DNA of 64,000 nucleotides from Planctomycetota bacterium (GCA_015075515.1 JABTUE010000001.1:1263001-1327000), one strand, 5' to 3'; positions 26,159 through 36,100 are shown, numbered from the stretch's first letter. Numbers and translations: made by a program. Notes: generated by a model from the sequence alone, not told the origin.

Positions 26159-26185
26159 GACCCCCGCGCCTGCGCGGGGGTCTTT
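26159..26185 (+). terminator. Terminator after the E2 gene
   Basis: Perfect 11-bp stem GACCCCCGCGC / GCGCGGGGGTC with a 2-base core loop (effectively CCTG), followed by TTT, 18 bases past the stop. Confidence 0.7.
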
Positions 26186-26330
26186 GCGTCGGGCCGTTGT
26201 TGCAGGTCGGCCCGATCACTTGAGGTTTGGGGCAATCCGCACGCTTTTTTGGCCGCAAGCGCCACAAAACGGAAATCCGGATATTCTTGTTCTGTTATTA
26301 CTGTGCGATGCACAACGCGGGACCATGCCC

Positions 26331-26801
26331 ATGTCAGAACCCAAGAAACGCCGTTTCCTGAAACCACTTATCCTGGGTGCGCTTGCTCTGGCCGCCGTCG
26401 CGCAGGTGGTGCCCTACGGTCGCAACCACACCAACCCGCCGGTGACCGGGGAGCCATCGTGGGACAGCCCCGCCACCCGCGAGCTGGCCAAACGCGCCTG
26501 CTTTGACTGCCACAGCAATGAAACCGCGTGGCCCTGGTACTCGCATGTGGCCCCGATTTCCTGGCTGGTCCAGCGTGACGTGGATGAAGGCCGCCGCAAG
26601 CTCAACTTCAGCCAATGGGATAAGCCGCAGAAAGAAGCCGACGAAGCCGCCAACGCCGTGCGCGAGGGCGAAATGCCGCTGTGGATCTACCTGCCTACGC
26701 ACCCCGAGGCCCGGCTGACCGACGCCGAGAAACAGGCCCTGATCAACGGGCTTGAGGCCACAGTGGGCGGCAAAGGCTCGCGCCCGCGCGACAACGATTA
26801 A
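26331..26801 (+). CDS. Heme-binding domain protein, membrane anchored
   Basis: This 156-residue protein has an N-terminal membrane anchor (about residues 12-27) and a Haem_bd-type domain with CFDCHSNETAWPWYSHVAP. Here CxxCH is the heme c attachment site, and the downstream Trp and His residues match the family. It should face the periplasm. The ATG at 26331 is preferred to 26325 because GCGGGA then lies at a normal 8-base distance. Its gene lies between E2 and lipA, without evident functional linkage. Confidence 0.82.
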   Translation: MSEPKKRRFLKPLILGALALAAVAQVVPYGRNHTNPPVTGEPSWDSPATRELAKRACFDCHSNETAWPWYSHVAPISWLVQRDVDEGRRKLNFSQWDKPQKEADEAANAVREGEMPLWIYLPTHPEARLTDAEKQALINGLEATVGGKGSRPRDND

Positions 26802-26853
26802 CCGCCGCGGCAGCCCCCTCGTTTGCGGGCGGGCGCCGTGGTTAAACTCGGGC

Positions 26854-27753
26854 ATGGCCGCAACGCACCCCAGACTTCCGCGTGGCAGAACAGAGCTTGG
26901 CCCGCGCCCGCCGTGGCTCAAGGTCAGAACACCCGTGTCCGGCCGTATTGCCGAACTGGACGCGCTGGTCGCGGCCGAAAAGCTGCACACCGTCTGTGAA
27001 TCCGCCGCCTGCCCCAACCGCGGCGAATGCTGGACGCGTGGCACGGCCACGTTCATGATCCTGGGCAACATCTGCACGCGCTCGTGCGGCTTCTGCAACG
27101 TGCTGACAGGCCGGCCCACAGAGCTTGACCTGGACGAGCCCCGCCGCGTGGCGGCGGCCGTGCGCAAAATGAACCTGAAGTTTGCCGTGGTCACCAGTGT
27201 CAACCGCGACGAACTGGCCGACGGCGGCGCCGCCGTGTGGGCGGCCACAATCCGCGCGATTCGCGCCGCCAGCCCGCGCTGCGGCATCGAGGTGCTGATC
27301 CCCGATTTCATGGGCAACCACGCCGCCCAGGACACCGTGTTTGCCGAACGTCCCGATGTGCTGAACCACAATGTGGAAACCGTGCCGCGCCTGTACGTGC
27401 CCGTGCGGCCCCAGGCCCGCATGGAACGCTCGCTGGAACTGCTGCGCCGGGCCAAGGCCGCCGGGCTGATCACAAAAAGCGGCTTCATGCTCGGCCTGGG
27501 CGAAGAACCCGCCGAGGTGCGCCAACTGTTACGCGAACTTCGCGCCGCCAACGTGGACATCGTGACGATCGGCCAGTATCTGCAGCCCACGCCCAAACAC
27601 CTGCGCGTGGCGCGCTATGTGCACCCCGACGAGTTTGCCGCGTTCAGGACCGAGGCGCTGGCGCTGGGCTTTGCGCGTTGCGATTCCGGCCCGCTGGTGC
27701 GCAGCAGTTACCACGCCGAAGAGGCCATGCATCTTGATTCGCCGGTGGGATAA
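26854..27753 (+). CDS. lipA: Lipoyl synthase
   Basis: This radical-SAM enzyme inserts two sulfurs into octanoyl groups on E2 or GcvH. The 299-residue protein has the auxiliary-cluster cysteines CESAACPNRGEC, the SAM-cluster motif CTRSCGFC (CxxxCxxC) and the C-terminal RSSYHA, whose serine ligates the auxiliary cluster. Length is typical. The ATG at 26854 follows TAAACT by five bases, which could make the mRNA leaderless, and no Shine-Dalgarno is evident. Downstream of the E2 gene, it links lipoate synthesis to a lipoylated substrate. Confidence 0.95.
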   Translation: MAATHPRLPRGRTELGPRPPWLKVRTPVSGRIAELDALVAAEKLHTVCESAACPNRGECWTRGTATFMILGNICTRSCGFCNVLTGRPTELDLDEPRRVAAAVRKMNLKFAVVTSVNRDELADGGAAVWAATIRAIRAASPRCGIEVLIPDFMGNHAAQDTVFAERPDVLNHNVETVPRLYVPVRPQARMERSLELLRRAKAAGLITKSGFMLGLGEEPAEVRQLLRELRAANVDIVTIGQYLQPTPKHLRVARYVHPDEFAAFRTEALALGFARCDSGPLVRSSYHAEEAMHLDSPVG

Positions 27754-27866
27754 CGGCGCCCGGCGGTAACGCGCCGGTTTTGACCGGTCTTTCCGTAACC
27801 GGAAAACCGGCCGCGCCGGCGCGTGAGTTTGCGCCGCGCCGGGGTATGCTGCGGCCGGAGGAACCC

Positions 27867-30110
27867 ATGCGCTATCTGTGTCTGCTGGCCCTGTTGCTGA
27901 TTCCGGTCGTTACCGTTGCCCAGGACAAGCCCGATGGCCCGCCGCGCAAGTGGACCTACGGCAGCTTCGGCGTGGCGATGCGGCCGGATTTGACCATCTA
28001 CCAGGGCGGGGCGCGCAACGCCGCGGGCGAGGTAGCCATCACCGTGGACGACCGGCTGCTGACCTGGAACGGCGTGGAACTGAAAACGCTGGACGACTTC
28101 TGCCGTCACCTCTACGCGACCAAACCCGGCGAAGAAGTTGAAGTGACATTCGAGCGCGCGAACAAAGACACCCAGGAGAAGCAGACGCTGAGCGCCAAAA
28201 TCAAGCTGGGCAACCCGCGCACCCAGTTTGCCAACCTGTACGCCCACAAGGACAAACGCCGGCGAACCTTCGATTGGAACACCAGCGAAGCCGCGAGTGC
28301 CGCCACCAGCCTGCGCACCCGGGCCACGCAAGAACTCACCGACGGCAAGCTGCTGCAACAGTGGGACGCCGTGGTCGCGGCCCACGAGCGCGAACTGGAC
28401 CTGTGGGATTGCTATGAATCCACCAGCGCCTGCGAACTGTTGCTCAAGGACCCGCTGGCCAGCGACGCGTTTGTGCGGGCCGCGACGGCTCCATTCTGTT
28501 TGAAGGACTTTGCCCCGTGGGCTGCCACCAGCGCCGTGGCGTCCGCGCTGATGGATCGCAAGCGCGAGAAGTGGACCGCCCCCGAAGACCTGTTTCCCAA
28601 GGCCGCGGAAACCAAACCCGACGCCGCCCGCCAACTGGGCGGCAGCATGGACATCGCCCTGGGCCTGATTGACGCCACGAAAGACTTGCGCCAGGCCGCC
28701 AACTGGCCGGGACTGAACGCCGATGTTCGCGCCTTCAATTTCGCCTGGCAGGGCCAGCCCGGTCACGACAAGTGCGTTGCGATTACCCATGCCATGCGCC
28801 AGGCCGGCATTGAGACCGCGCCCGTGCTGGCCCGCCTGTCCTTTGCCCTGCAGAAGATCGAAATGATGGCCGCGGGCTACTGGTCGCAGCGCGAGGCCGG
28901 GGCGCAGATGCCGATTTTCCCCGACATCAACACCGACGAATTCGTGCAGGGCGAAGTGCTGTGCTATCGCTGCGAATACGGAGTTGTCGCCATCGGCGGC
29001 AAGGGACGAAACGTGTGGACAGGCGGGCCCAACGCCCCGGCCGTGATTCTCGACCTCGGCGGCGACGACGAGTACGTGGACTGCGCCGTATCGCACCAAG
29101 GCCGGCCGGTGCAGGTCGTGATTGACCTCGGCGGCAACGACCGCTACCGCAGCACAACCAAATGGGGCGTGGCCGCCGGCGTCCTTGGCACCGCGATCAT
29201 TGACGACCGCGACGGTGATGACATCTACGAATGTGCCCAATGGGGCATCGGCGCGGCCTTTGGCGGTGTGGGCCTGATTCTGGATGCCAAGGGCCACGAC
29301 CGTTACCTCGGCGGCACCTATGGCATCGGCTGCGCGGCCTGGGGCGTGGGCGGCGTGATTGACCTTGAGGGCAACGACCTCTACGACGGCAGGTACCACT
29401 GCATCGGCGTGGGCGAGGCCGGGGGCGTGGGCTTCGTGCTGGATCGCGCCGGCGACGACGTGTACCGCTGCACCGGCCTGGTTCCCAGCAGCTACGGCAC
29501 CGCGGGCGAGTGGTCGGGCTGGGGCATCGGTTGCGGCTTTGGCTGGCGCGGCCTGGCGGCCGGCGGCACCGGTCTGGTCGTGGACATCGCCGGCAACGAC
29601 ATCTACAGCGCGGGCGAGTTCGGTCTGGGCTGCGGATACTTTCTGGGCGTGGGCATGGTGCGCGACATGGACGGCGACGACATTTACCACTCGTCGCGCT
29701 ACGGTCTGGCGGCGGCGGCACACTGCGCCGTGGGCCTGTTCATGGATGACAGCGGCAACGACACCTACGAAGGCAAAACCGCCGCCAGCATGGGCGGGGT
29801 GTGGGACATCGTGACCGGCTACTTCTGCGATGGCGGCGGCAATGACATCTACCGTTGCGACGGGCTTGGTCTTGGCGCGTGCAGCCAGAACGGCTTTGGC
29901 ATTTTCTGGGAGGCCGGGGGCGACGACGTGTACCGCACGGGCGGCAACTGCATTGGCTACGGCGGCGGCGCGGAATACGGCGGCGGCCGGCTGGCGCGCA
30001 ACTTCGGTTTGTTCTTCGATTGCGGCGGCAAGGACTCGTACCCCGAAGGCAAACGCGCCAACGGCACGAAGTTCTGGGAGGGCGAATACGGTCTGTTTGC
30101 GGATGATTGA
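27867..30110 (+). CDS. Secreted PDZ-domain protein with 12 DxxGxDxY repeats
   Basis: The 747-residue protein starts with a signal peptide (MRYLCLLALLLIPVVTVAQ) and a PDZ-type domain (about residues 25-110; ITVDDRLLTWNGVELKTLDD). A helical middle follows. From about residue 393 there are 12 units of roughly 26 residues, with the core V-x-D-x-x-G-N/D-D-x-Y and a Gly-rich second half (for example IDLGGNDRYRS and LDAKGHDRYLG). The repeats suggest a beta-solenoid, possibly with metal-binding Asp residues. GGAGGAA precedes the ATG at 27867. I do not recognise a named family; secretion and ligand binding are inference. queA follows 20 bases downstream. Confidence 0.7.
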   Translation: MRYLCLLALLLIPVVTVAQDKPDGPPRKWTYGSFGVAMRPDLTIYQGGARNAAGEVAITVDDRLLTWNGVELKTLDDFCRHLYATKPGEEVEVTFERANKDTQEKQTLSAKIKLGNPRTQFANLYAHKDKRRRTFDWNTSEAASAATSLRTRATQELTDGKLLQQWDAVVAAHERELDLWDCYESTSACELLLKDPLASDAFVRAATAPFCLKDFAPWAATSAVASALMDRKREKWTAPEDLFPKAAETKPDAARQLGGSMDIALGLIDATKDLRQAANWPGLNADVRAFNFAWQGQPGHDKCVAITHAMRQAGIETAPVLARLSFALQKIEMMAAGYWSQREAGAQMPIFPDINTDEFVQGEVLCYRCEYGVVAIGGKGRNVWTGGPNAPAVILDLGGDDEYVDCAVSHQGRPVQVVIDLGGNDRYRSTTKWGVAAGVLGTAIIDDRDGDDIYECAQWGIGAAFGGVGLILDAKGHDRYLGGTYGIGCAAWGVGGVIDLEGNDLYDGRYHCIGVGEAGGVGFVLDRAGDDVYRCTGLVPSSYGTAGEWSGWGIGCGFGWRGLAAGGTGLVVDIAGNDIYSAGEFGLGCGYFLGVGMVRDMDGDDIYHSSRYGLAAAAHCAVGLFMDDSGNDTYEGKTAASMGGVWDIVTGYFCDGGGNDIYRCDGLGLGACSQNGFGIFWEAGGDDVYRTGGNCIGYGGGAEYGGGRLARNFGLFFDCGGKDSYPEGKRANGTKFWEGEYGLFADD

Positions 30111-30130
30111 CGGCAACCGCGCCGGCAGCG

Positions 30131-31246
30131 ATGCGTTCTGACACCTTCAACTTCGAGATCCCGCCCCGGCGCATCGCCCAGACGCCCGCTGCGCGCCGTG
30201 ATGAATCGAAGCTGATGGTCGTGCGCCGCTCGACCGGTGCGATCGAACACCGCGTCTTTCGCGACCTGCCCGGCCTGCTGAACCCCGGCGACCTGCTGGT
30301 GGCCAACAACACGCGCGTGAACCCCTGCCGCCTGTACGCCACACGCAAAAGCGGCGGCCGAGTCGAGGTGTTCGTGCTGGCGCGATTCAAGATGCAAGAT
30401 TCAGGATTCAAGAGGAACAATGTGGGCAGTCTTGAATCTCGAATCCTGAATCTTGAATCAGGCACCCTGTACACCGCATTGACCCACGCCGGTGGCAAAC
30501 TCGAACCCGGCGAGGTGCTGTCACTCGAAGGCGGCACCGTCACGCTGCTCGAGCGCGACCACGGCGGCCCCGGCCACTGGCTGGTGCGCATCGAAAGCCC
30601 CGACAACGTGGACGACCTGCTGGCTCGCGCCGGCAAGATGCCTTTGCCGCAGTACATCGAACGCGCCAGGGGCCCCGACGCCCGCGACGAGCTTGACCGC
30701 GAACGCTATCAGACTGTGTTTGCCCAAGCCCCCGGCGCTGTGGCCGCCCCGACTGCCGGCCTGCACTTCACGCCCGCGGTGTTTGACGCCCTGGCCGCGC
30801 GGGGGGTAGATCGCGCCTTTGTCACCCTGCATGTCGGGCCGGGTACGTTCCGCCCCCTGAAGGCCGAGACCCTGGCCGGACACGACATGCACGCCGAGCC
30901 ATACACCGTGCCGCCCGAAGTTGAGGCCGCCGTGCGCAACGCCCGCACATCCGGCGGTCGCGTGATTGCCGTGGGCACAACCACTTGCCGCACGCTGGAG
31001 ACAGTCAGCGACGAATCGGGCCTGCCGCGCGCCGGCGACGGCGAGACGCGGCTGTTCATTCACCCGCCGTGGCGCTTTCGCTGCGTGGACGCCCTGATCA
31101 CCAACTTCCACCTGCCGCGCAGCACGCTGATCTTTCTGGTCGCGGCCTATCTGGGTGTGGAGCTGACGCGCCGGGCCTATACCGAAGCACTGGCCGGCGA
31201 CTATCGTTTTTTCAGCTACGGCGACGCGATGCTGTGCCTGCCGTGA
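30131..31246 (+). CDS. queA: S-adenosylmethionine:tRNA ribosyltransferase-isomerase with palindromic insertion
   Basis: QueA transfers and rearranges the ribosyl group of SAM onto preQ1-tRNA in queuosine synthesis. The start at 30131 (MRSDTFNFEIPPRRIAQTPA) matches the family. Characteristic segments are PGDLLVANNTRV, TAGLHFTP, HVGPGTFRP and the C-terminal LITNFHLPRSTLIFLVAAY. The protein has 371 residues against about 340-350 in most homologues. The excess lies at residues 85-111, where a 76-base inverted repeat (30384-30459) is read through in frame. Other queuosine genes are not in the window. The activity should survive if the insertion forms a surface loop. Confidence 0.93.
   Translation: MRSDTFNFEIPPRRIAQTPAARRDESKLMVVRRSTGAIEHRVFRDLPGLLNPGDLLVANNTRVNPCRLYATRKSGGRVEVFVLARFKMQDSGFKRNNVGSLESRILNLESGTLYTALTHAGGKLEPGEVLSLEGGTVTLLERDHGGPGHWLVRIESPDNVDDLLARAGKMPLPQYIERARGPDARDELDRERYQTVFAQAPGAVAAPTAGLHFTPAVFDALAARGVDRAFVTLHVGPGTFRPLKAETLAGHDMHAEPYTVPPEVEAAVRNARTSGGRVIAVGTTTCRTLETVSDESGLPRAGDGETRLFIHPPWRFRCVDALITNFHLPRSTLIFLVAAYLGVELTRRAYTEALAGDYRFFSYGDAMLCLP
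30384..30459. repeat. Palindromic element inserted inside queA
   Basis: Two 30-base arms (30384-30413 and 30430-30459) are reverse complements at 26 of 30 positions, with a 16-base spacer. Each arm is built from GATTCAAGA-like units. AT content is far higher than in the surrounding gene. It is translated without a stop (about 26 residues, including DSGFKRNN and SLESRILNLESG). Confidence 0.8.
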
Positions 31247-31248
31247 CT

Positions 31249-31584
31249 TCAAAGCGGCCGGATGCGGATGGTGACGTCGCCGGTGGGACGGCTCTGGCAG
31301 CTCAGGCGCACGTTAGGGCCCTGGCGCTTGATTTTGGACAGCACCCGGGCCTCGTCGGGGCCGATGGCAGGCAGGTTTTCCAGGCCCTCAAGCACCTCAA
31401 TGTTGCAGGTGCCGCAGGAACAGTTGCCGCCGCAGACACTGGTGATGTTTACGCCGCGGTCCAGCAGGGCAAACAGGATCGGGTCGCCCGGCGGGCAATC
31501 AATTTCAATGCCTTTGTCCAGCACGCGGATCACGGGCAAGGCGGCCTCTTGCCTCCAGTGTGCCCGTGGCCGCGCCCGCCGCAA
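31249..31584 (-). CDS. [2Fe-2S] ferredoxin
   Basis: This is a small electron carrier (111 residues from the ATG at 31584). Cluster ligands follow the Isc/adrenodoxin spacing in CGGNCSCGTC (Cys-x5-Cys-x2-Cys), with the fourth Cys in RLSCQ near the C terminus. A GTG at 31533 gives a more typical domain start (VIRVLDKGIEIDCPPG), and the longer N terminus may not be real. It ends head-on with queA, two bases apart. Electron donor and acceptor are unknown. Confidence 0.85.
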   Translation of the reverse strand: MRRARPRAHWRQEAALPVIRVLDKGIEIDCPPGDPILFALLDRGVNITSVCGGNCSCGTCNIEVLEGLENLPAIGPDEARVLSKIKRQGPNVRLSCQSRPTGDVTIRIRPL

Positions 31585-31588
31585 CGGG

Positions 31589-31616
31589 TTGACCGCGCGC
31601 CGGTGGGGCTTAACTT
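31589..31616 (+). promoter_or_regulatory. Candidate promoter for the paralogous pair
   Basis: TTGACC (31589-31594), 16-base spacer, TAACTT (31611-31616), 18 bases before the ATG at 31635. It has the best -35 match of the series. Confidence 0.55.
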
Positions 31617-31634
31617 GGCGGTTCGGAGACGATC

Positions 31635-32195
31635 ATGCCTGTGACCGCAGCCACCGCCCGCAAGCTCTGTTCCGCCGACGAACTGGCCCTGTACAACGCC
31701 GCCGCCCTGGGGCGGCTCAAGCGCGCAAGCATTGCCGAACTCAAGCCGCTGGTGGCCCGCGCGCGCAGGTTGCGCGACAAATGGAAAGACGAGCTGGCCC
31801 GCCAGCGCCGCGAGGCCAAAGGCAGAAAGCCCGCCCGCGGACGCAACCCGGCCCAAAGCACGCGCAACACGGAACTGAAGGCCGAACTGTTCGCCCAGAC
31901 GCTGAAGCGGCTGCAGGACCGGCTGGAGCAACTGGCCCGGCCGAAGGTGGAAATCCACCGCGGCACGCGCGCCTCGGGCGCGCCCAAGTGGGTGCGTCGC
32001 GGACACGTCAAGGGCAAGGGCAAGCAAGGCAACCGCAAGCGCAACCGGCCGCTGGCGCCGGACCAGCATTCGCCCAACCCCCCGGCGCCGGACAAATCGG
32101 CCAAAGTGGCGCGCGCGGGCGTCAAACGCACGCTGGCGCACATGGCCGCGCGCAACCGCCGGACCCAGGCCCGGCGCGACCACCGCGCGCCCTGA
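31635..32195 (+). CDS. Uncharacterised basic protein, first of a paralogous pair
   Basis: I do not recognise a named family. The 186-residue protein has an N-terminal helical domain (ARKLCSADELALYNAAALG, then RARRLRDKWKDELARQ), a second helical block (NTELKAELFAQTLKRLQDRL) and a very basic Lys/Arg/Gly/Pro tail from about residue 110. The two helical blocks recur, in the same order, in the next gene. Together the genes look like a tandem duplication of a small helical domain. The tail suggests nucleic-acid binding, which is inference only. Confidence 0.6.
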   Translation: MPVTAATARKLCSADELALYNAAALGRLKRASIAELKPLVARARRLRDKWKDELARQRREAKGRKPARGRNPAQSTRNTELKAELFAQTLKRLQDRLEQLARPKVEIHRGTRASGAPKWVRRGHVKGKGKQGNRKRNRPLAPDQHSPNPPAPDKSAKVARAGVKRTLAHMAARNRRTQARRDHRAP

Positions 32196-32208
32196 ACCGG
32201 ACACGGCC

Positions 32209-32556
32209 ATGGATGTGGACCTCGAAAAGGCGCGCAAGCTGTGCAGTGAACTGGAATTTCAACTGTTCAAGGACAGCCTGCACCCGGACATTCTGGCCCT
32301 GAGCGAAGAACGCGTGCGCAAGCGCGTGGGGCGCGCCCAGGAACTCTGTGCCCTGTGGCAAAGCCGCATGCAGATGGAGCAGCAGCGCGCCGCGCAGTCG
32401 CCCACGGCCTCCACGCGCCGCCGCGCCACCACCGGGTTTGTGACGGCGGAACTCAAGGCTGCGCTGTTTTCCGGGGTGTTGCAACGCTTTGAGACGCGCC
32501 TGGCCCAGATGGCGCGCAAGACCAAGACCATTCCAAAGCCGCTGGGAGAGCTGTGA
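32209..32556 (+). CDS. Uncharacterised helical protein, second of a paralogous pair
   Basis: This 115-residue protein resembles the preceding one: ARKLCSELEFQLFKDSLH aligns with its N terminus, and TAELKAALFSGVLQRFETRL with its second block. It lacks the long basic tail. The two genes are 13 bases apart and probably share one transcript. Function is unknown; the retained CS and LKA-LF positions suggest conserved structure. Confidence 0.65.
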   Translation: MDVDLEKARKLCSELEFQLFKDSLHPDILALSEERVRKRVGRAQELCALWQSRMQMEQQRAAQSPTASTRRRATTGFVTAELKAALFSGVLQRFETRLAQMARKTKTIPKPLGEL

Positions 32557-32596
32557 GCGCGGCGCGAAACCCGGGCCGGCCGATCCTGCGCGGGCT

Positions 32597-33103
32597 TCAG
32601 CCGACCTTGCGCAGGTCCACCACGCCCTTGAGCACAACCACAAGTCCCATGGCCACGGCCGCCCACCACGGCGTGACGGCGGATCCCGCCACGGCCTGGG
32701 CGGCCTCATAGTGCCGCCAGGACATGTAACCGCCGCCGCCCAGCAGGGCCACGCCGACGGCAATCCAGACCAGGCCGCCCTTGCTGCGCGTGCTCTTGAC
32801 GTTGACGGTGCCGGTGCTGCGCGCGCTGGTGCGCGTGTAGACCGCCGTCAGACGGCCCGAGTTCGCGCCGCGGCTGGCCTGGTCCACCATGTGTTCCAGT
32901 TCCATGGGGTCGGCGCCGGCCTGTTTGGCCCAGTTGCGCATTTCCAGGGCGCTGGCGCCTTTTGTGGCCATGACGGAAAGCTGCGACAGGATCTGCTGGC
33001 GCGACAGCACCTGGCCGGCCTTGGGCGTGGGCGCGGTGGGGCGCTCCAGCTTGCGCGTCTGAAGCTTGGCGGTCGGACGTTTTTCGGGTTGAGAGGACTG
33101 CAT
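32597..33103 (-). CDS. Uncharacterised two-helix membrane protein
   Basis: The 168-residue product has a basic, Pro-rich N terminus, a short helical block (about 35-75) and two membrane segments (about 110-128 and 140-160). I do not recognise a family. TACAAT lies 36 bases upstream of the ATG and may be its -10 box. It is next to, and on the same strand as, the large cyclase gene, separated by 62 bases. Confidence 0.55.
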   Translation of the reverse strand: MQSSQPEKRPTAKLQTRKLERPTAPTPKAGQVLSRQQILSQLSVMATKGASALEMRNWAKQAGADPMELEHMVDQASRGANSGRLTAVYTRTSARSTGTVNVKSTRSKGGLVWIAVGVALLGGGGYMSWRHYEAAQAVAGSAVTPWWAAVAMGLVVVLKGVVDLRKVG

Positions 33104-33165
33104 GGCGCCTCCTCGGGTGCCCGTGACAGACAGGGGTTATTGTAGCGCAAAGTGACGGTTTTCGC

Positions 33166-36100
33166 TCACACGGAATCGGCCTGATCCAGCCATTGGATGA
33201 TCCACGCGGCCTCCAGGCGCTGCGCCGAGGCGCGGGCGCGGGCCAGGTCGGCCGTGGCGTCACGGCCCAGCGCGCGCTTGAGCCGCCCGCGCGCGGCCAG
33301 TGTCAGGGCGTGGCGGGCGTCGGCCCGGCCGCCCTCTTCCATGGCACGGATGGCTCGGTCGGCCCAGCCCAGGGCGGCTTCCAGACGCGGCGACGAAACC
33401 GTCGCGGCCAGATGTGCCGCGCACAATGCCGCCGCGGCCAGAAGCTGCGCGTCGCTGGCGGTGGCACAGGCCGCGGGCAGAAGATGGTCCAGCCCCTGCG
33501 GGTCCTGTTCAGGCCCGGCCAGCCATTCCGCCAGTGCCTGCTGCACGGCCAGCACACGCTGGTCGTCTTCGCTGACGGGGCCCAGGTCGCGGGCAGCGGC
33601 CAGGGCACGCCCTGCGGCGCCGGCATTGCCGCGCGCCAGCGCCTGTTCAATCAGCTTGTCGGCGGCGCTGGCGGCATAACGCAGGTATCCCAACTGGCGC
33701 GCCCGTGCCTGCAGGTCGGCCAGAGCCTGGGCCGCGCGGTCAAATTCGCCGCCGCGCAGGGCGTCTTCGGCGGTCTGCAGGTCGCATTGCAGCAGCCCGC
33801 GCGCGTTGCCGTGCTCGACGCACAGCGCGCGCGCCGCGTCCACACTGGCGCGGGCCAGCCGGAAGTCGCCGGTGCGCGAGGCCGCGACGGCGCGGTTCAG
33901 CAGCACCTGGGGCGCCAGTTGCGGCGCCTTGAAACGCCGCAGCGCGGGCTGGGCGCCCTCAATGCTGCGCAACGCGCGCGTGAACTGGCCCAGGCTGAGG
34001 TAACAGGTGGCGGCATTGAGTTCGCCCAGCAGCACGCCGTAGTCGTCGCCCAGTTGCGCGGAAAGCCGCAGCGCCTCCTCGTGCGCGGCCAGCGCGCCGG
34101 TCACATCGCCGGTACGGCGCCGGAAGTTGCCAAGGTTCGACAGCACCACCGAAACATTGAACAGGTCGCCGATCGCGCGGTATTCGGCCAGCGCCTCGGT
34201 GAACAGCCGCCCGGCCTCGTCAAACCGGCCCAGATCACTGCAGATCATGGCCACATTGGCCAGGGCGCTGGCCAGGGTGCGGCGCTGGCCGGACCGGCGT
34301 GCCAGTTCGGCGCGCTGCTGTTCGTGGGCCAGGGCGTCGCCGGCGCGCCCCTGTTCCAGACACAGCACCGCCGCCGCGCGCAGCCAGTCCGCGCGCCAGG
34401 GGGCGTCTGCGCCCGGGTTCAGGCCGTCCACCAGCTCGCGCGCCTGGGTCACGCGACCCAGGCTGGTCAAAGCCGCGGCTTCGTGAATCCGGCAGCGGGC
34501 CGCGCCGTCGGCGTCGTTGGCGGATTCGAACAGAGCGCGGCCGCGGGCGGCAAACTCGCGCGCCTGTTCGTATTCGCTTTTGCGCCAGGCGGCGTTGGCC
34601 GCGCGTTCCATTACCGGCGCCAGATCACGGGGGTCGGCCGCGGTTTCGGCCACGGATTTGGCGATCTCCAGCGCCTGGGCCAGCTTGCCGGTTTCCTTGA
34701 GTGACTCGACCAGATCCGACACCAGCCGCAGCCGCGCCGCAGCGCCCGCAAGCCCGGCAATCGTGGCCCCCGGCGCGCGGTCGAACTCGGTCAAGGCGTG
34801 CTGGAACTGTTCGGCGGCAAAGGCGCCCATCCAGCGCCGGGCCGCCAGGTGCCCGGCCTGGTGGTAGGCCGAGGCGGCGCCGGCGCTGTCGCCGGCGCTG
34901 GCCAGGTGCCAGGCCAGACGTGACAGCCGGCGCGGGTCGGGTTCTCCGTCGGCCAGTTGCTCGCGGTAAAACTCGGCCGCCAGCCGGTGCAGTTGCACCT
35001 TGTCGCGGCGCAGCAGCCCCGAATAGGCCACTTCCTGCAGCAGTGCGTGACAGAACATGAAGCGGCGCTGGCCGCGGTCGTCGCCCAGGTCCACCAGCAT
35101 GCCGCGTTCGACCAGCTGGCCCAGCGCGGTCTCGGCCGATTCGCCGCACAGGCGGTCGGCGGCGGCGCGCCGGAACTCGCGCCCCAGCACACTCAGCGCC
35201 GTCAGCACCGCGCGCTCGCGCGCCCCAAGCGCGTCAATGCGCGAGGCCAGAATGCTGCGCACACCCACGGGAATGTCCGACGGTGACCGGCCCGGCGCCA
35301 GGCTGTAATGCCCGTGTTCAAGCGTCAGCGCGCCGGCCTCGGCCAGGCCCTTGAGCAGTTCTTCGGCGACAAAGGGGTTGCCACCGCTGCGTTCGGCCAC
35401 CAGTTGGGCCAGCGGCTCGTCGGCCACGCCCTGGGCCAGCACGGCCGCCGAAAGCGCGGTGACTTCGGCGGCTTCCATGGGCCGCAGCTCGATGTTTTCA
35501 AACGGGTCGGCCAGCAGATCGCGCACCAGTTCAATCGCCTCGGGGCGGCCCAGCGCCAGCACGAACACCGGCCCGCGCAGGTCCGACCGCGCCAGGTCGC
35601 GCAGGAAGCTCAGGCTGTCTTCGTCGGCCCAGTGAATGTCCTCAAAGGCCAGCAGCATCGGGCCGCTTTCGGCCTGGCGCTGTAACAGCAGGCGCAGCAC
35701 CAGACTGGCGCCTTCGCGGCGCTGTTTGGCCTCCAGCCCGCTGTTGGCCGCGCCCAGCCCCAGCAGATAGCGCAGATGGTCGGCCGCGGCCTCGGGCACG
35801 CCCTGGGCCGCCAGCGCGCCAACGGCGGCAGCCACGGCGGCTTGCGCGGCCGGCGCCGGGGCGGCGCGGTCCAGCCGCAGCAGCGCGCGGGCCACCTGGC
35901 GCATGCCCTGCATCGGTTCCATGCCGGCGGGGGCAAAGGCCGCCGTGACGCGCAACGGCGCGTGCTTGAGCGCGCGCAACCGGCGCCGGAACTCGTAAAA
36001 CAGGCGCGACTTGCCCATGCCCGCGTCGGCGCGCACCAGCACAAAACGCGGCATGCGTTCGCGCACGCTGCTGTCGAAACTGGCCAGCAGAAGCTCCAGT

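Noticed and set aside
30104..30130. TTG start of queA at 30107
   Set aside because: The ATG at 30131 gives the conserved QueA N terminus and avoids overlapping the stop of the repeat protein.
31533..31584. The N-terminal 17 residues of the ferredoxin
   Set aside because: Kept in the coordinates, but the GTG at 31533 gives the normal family start, so these residues may not be translated.
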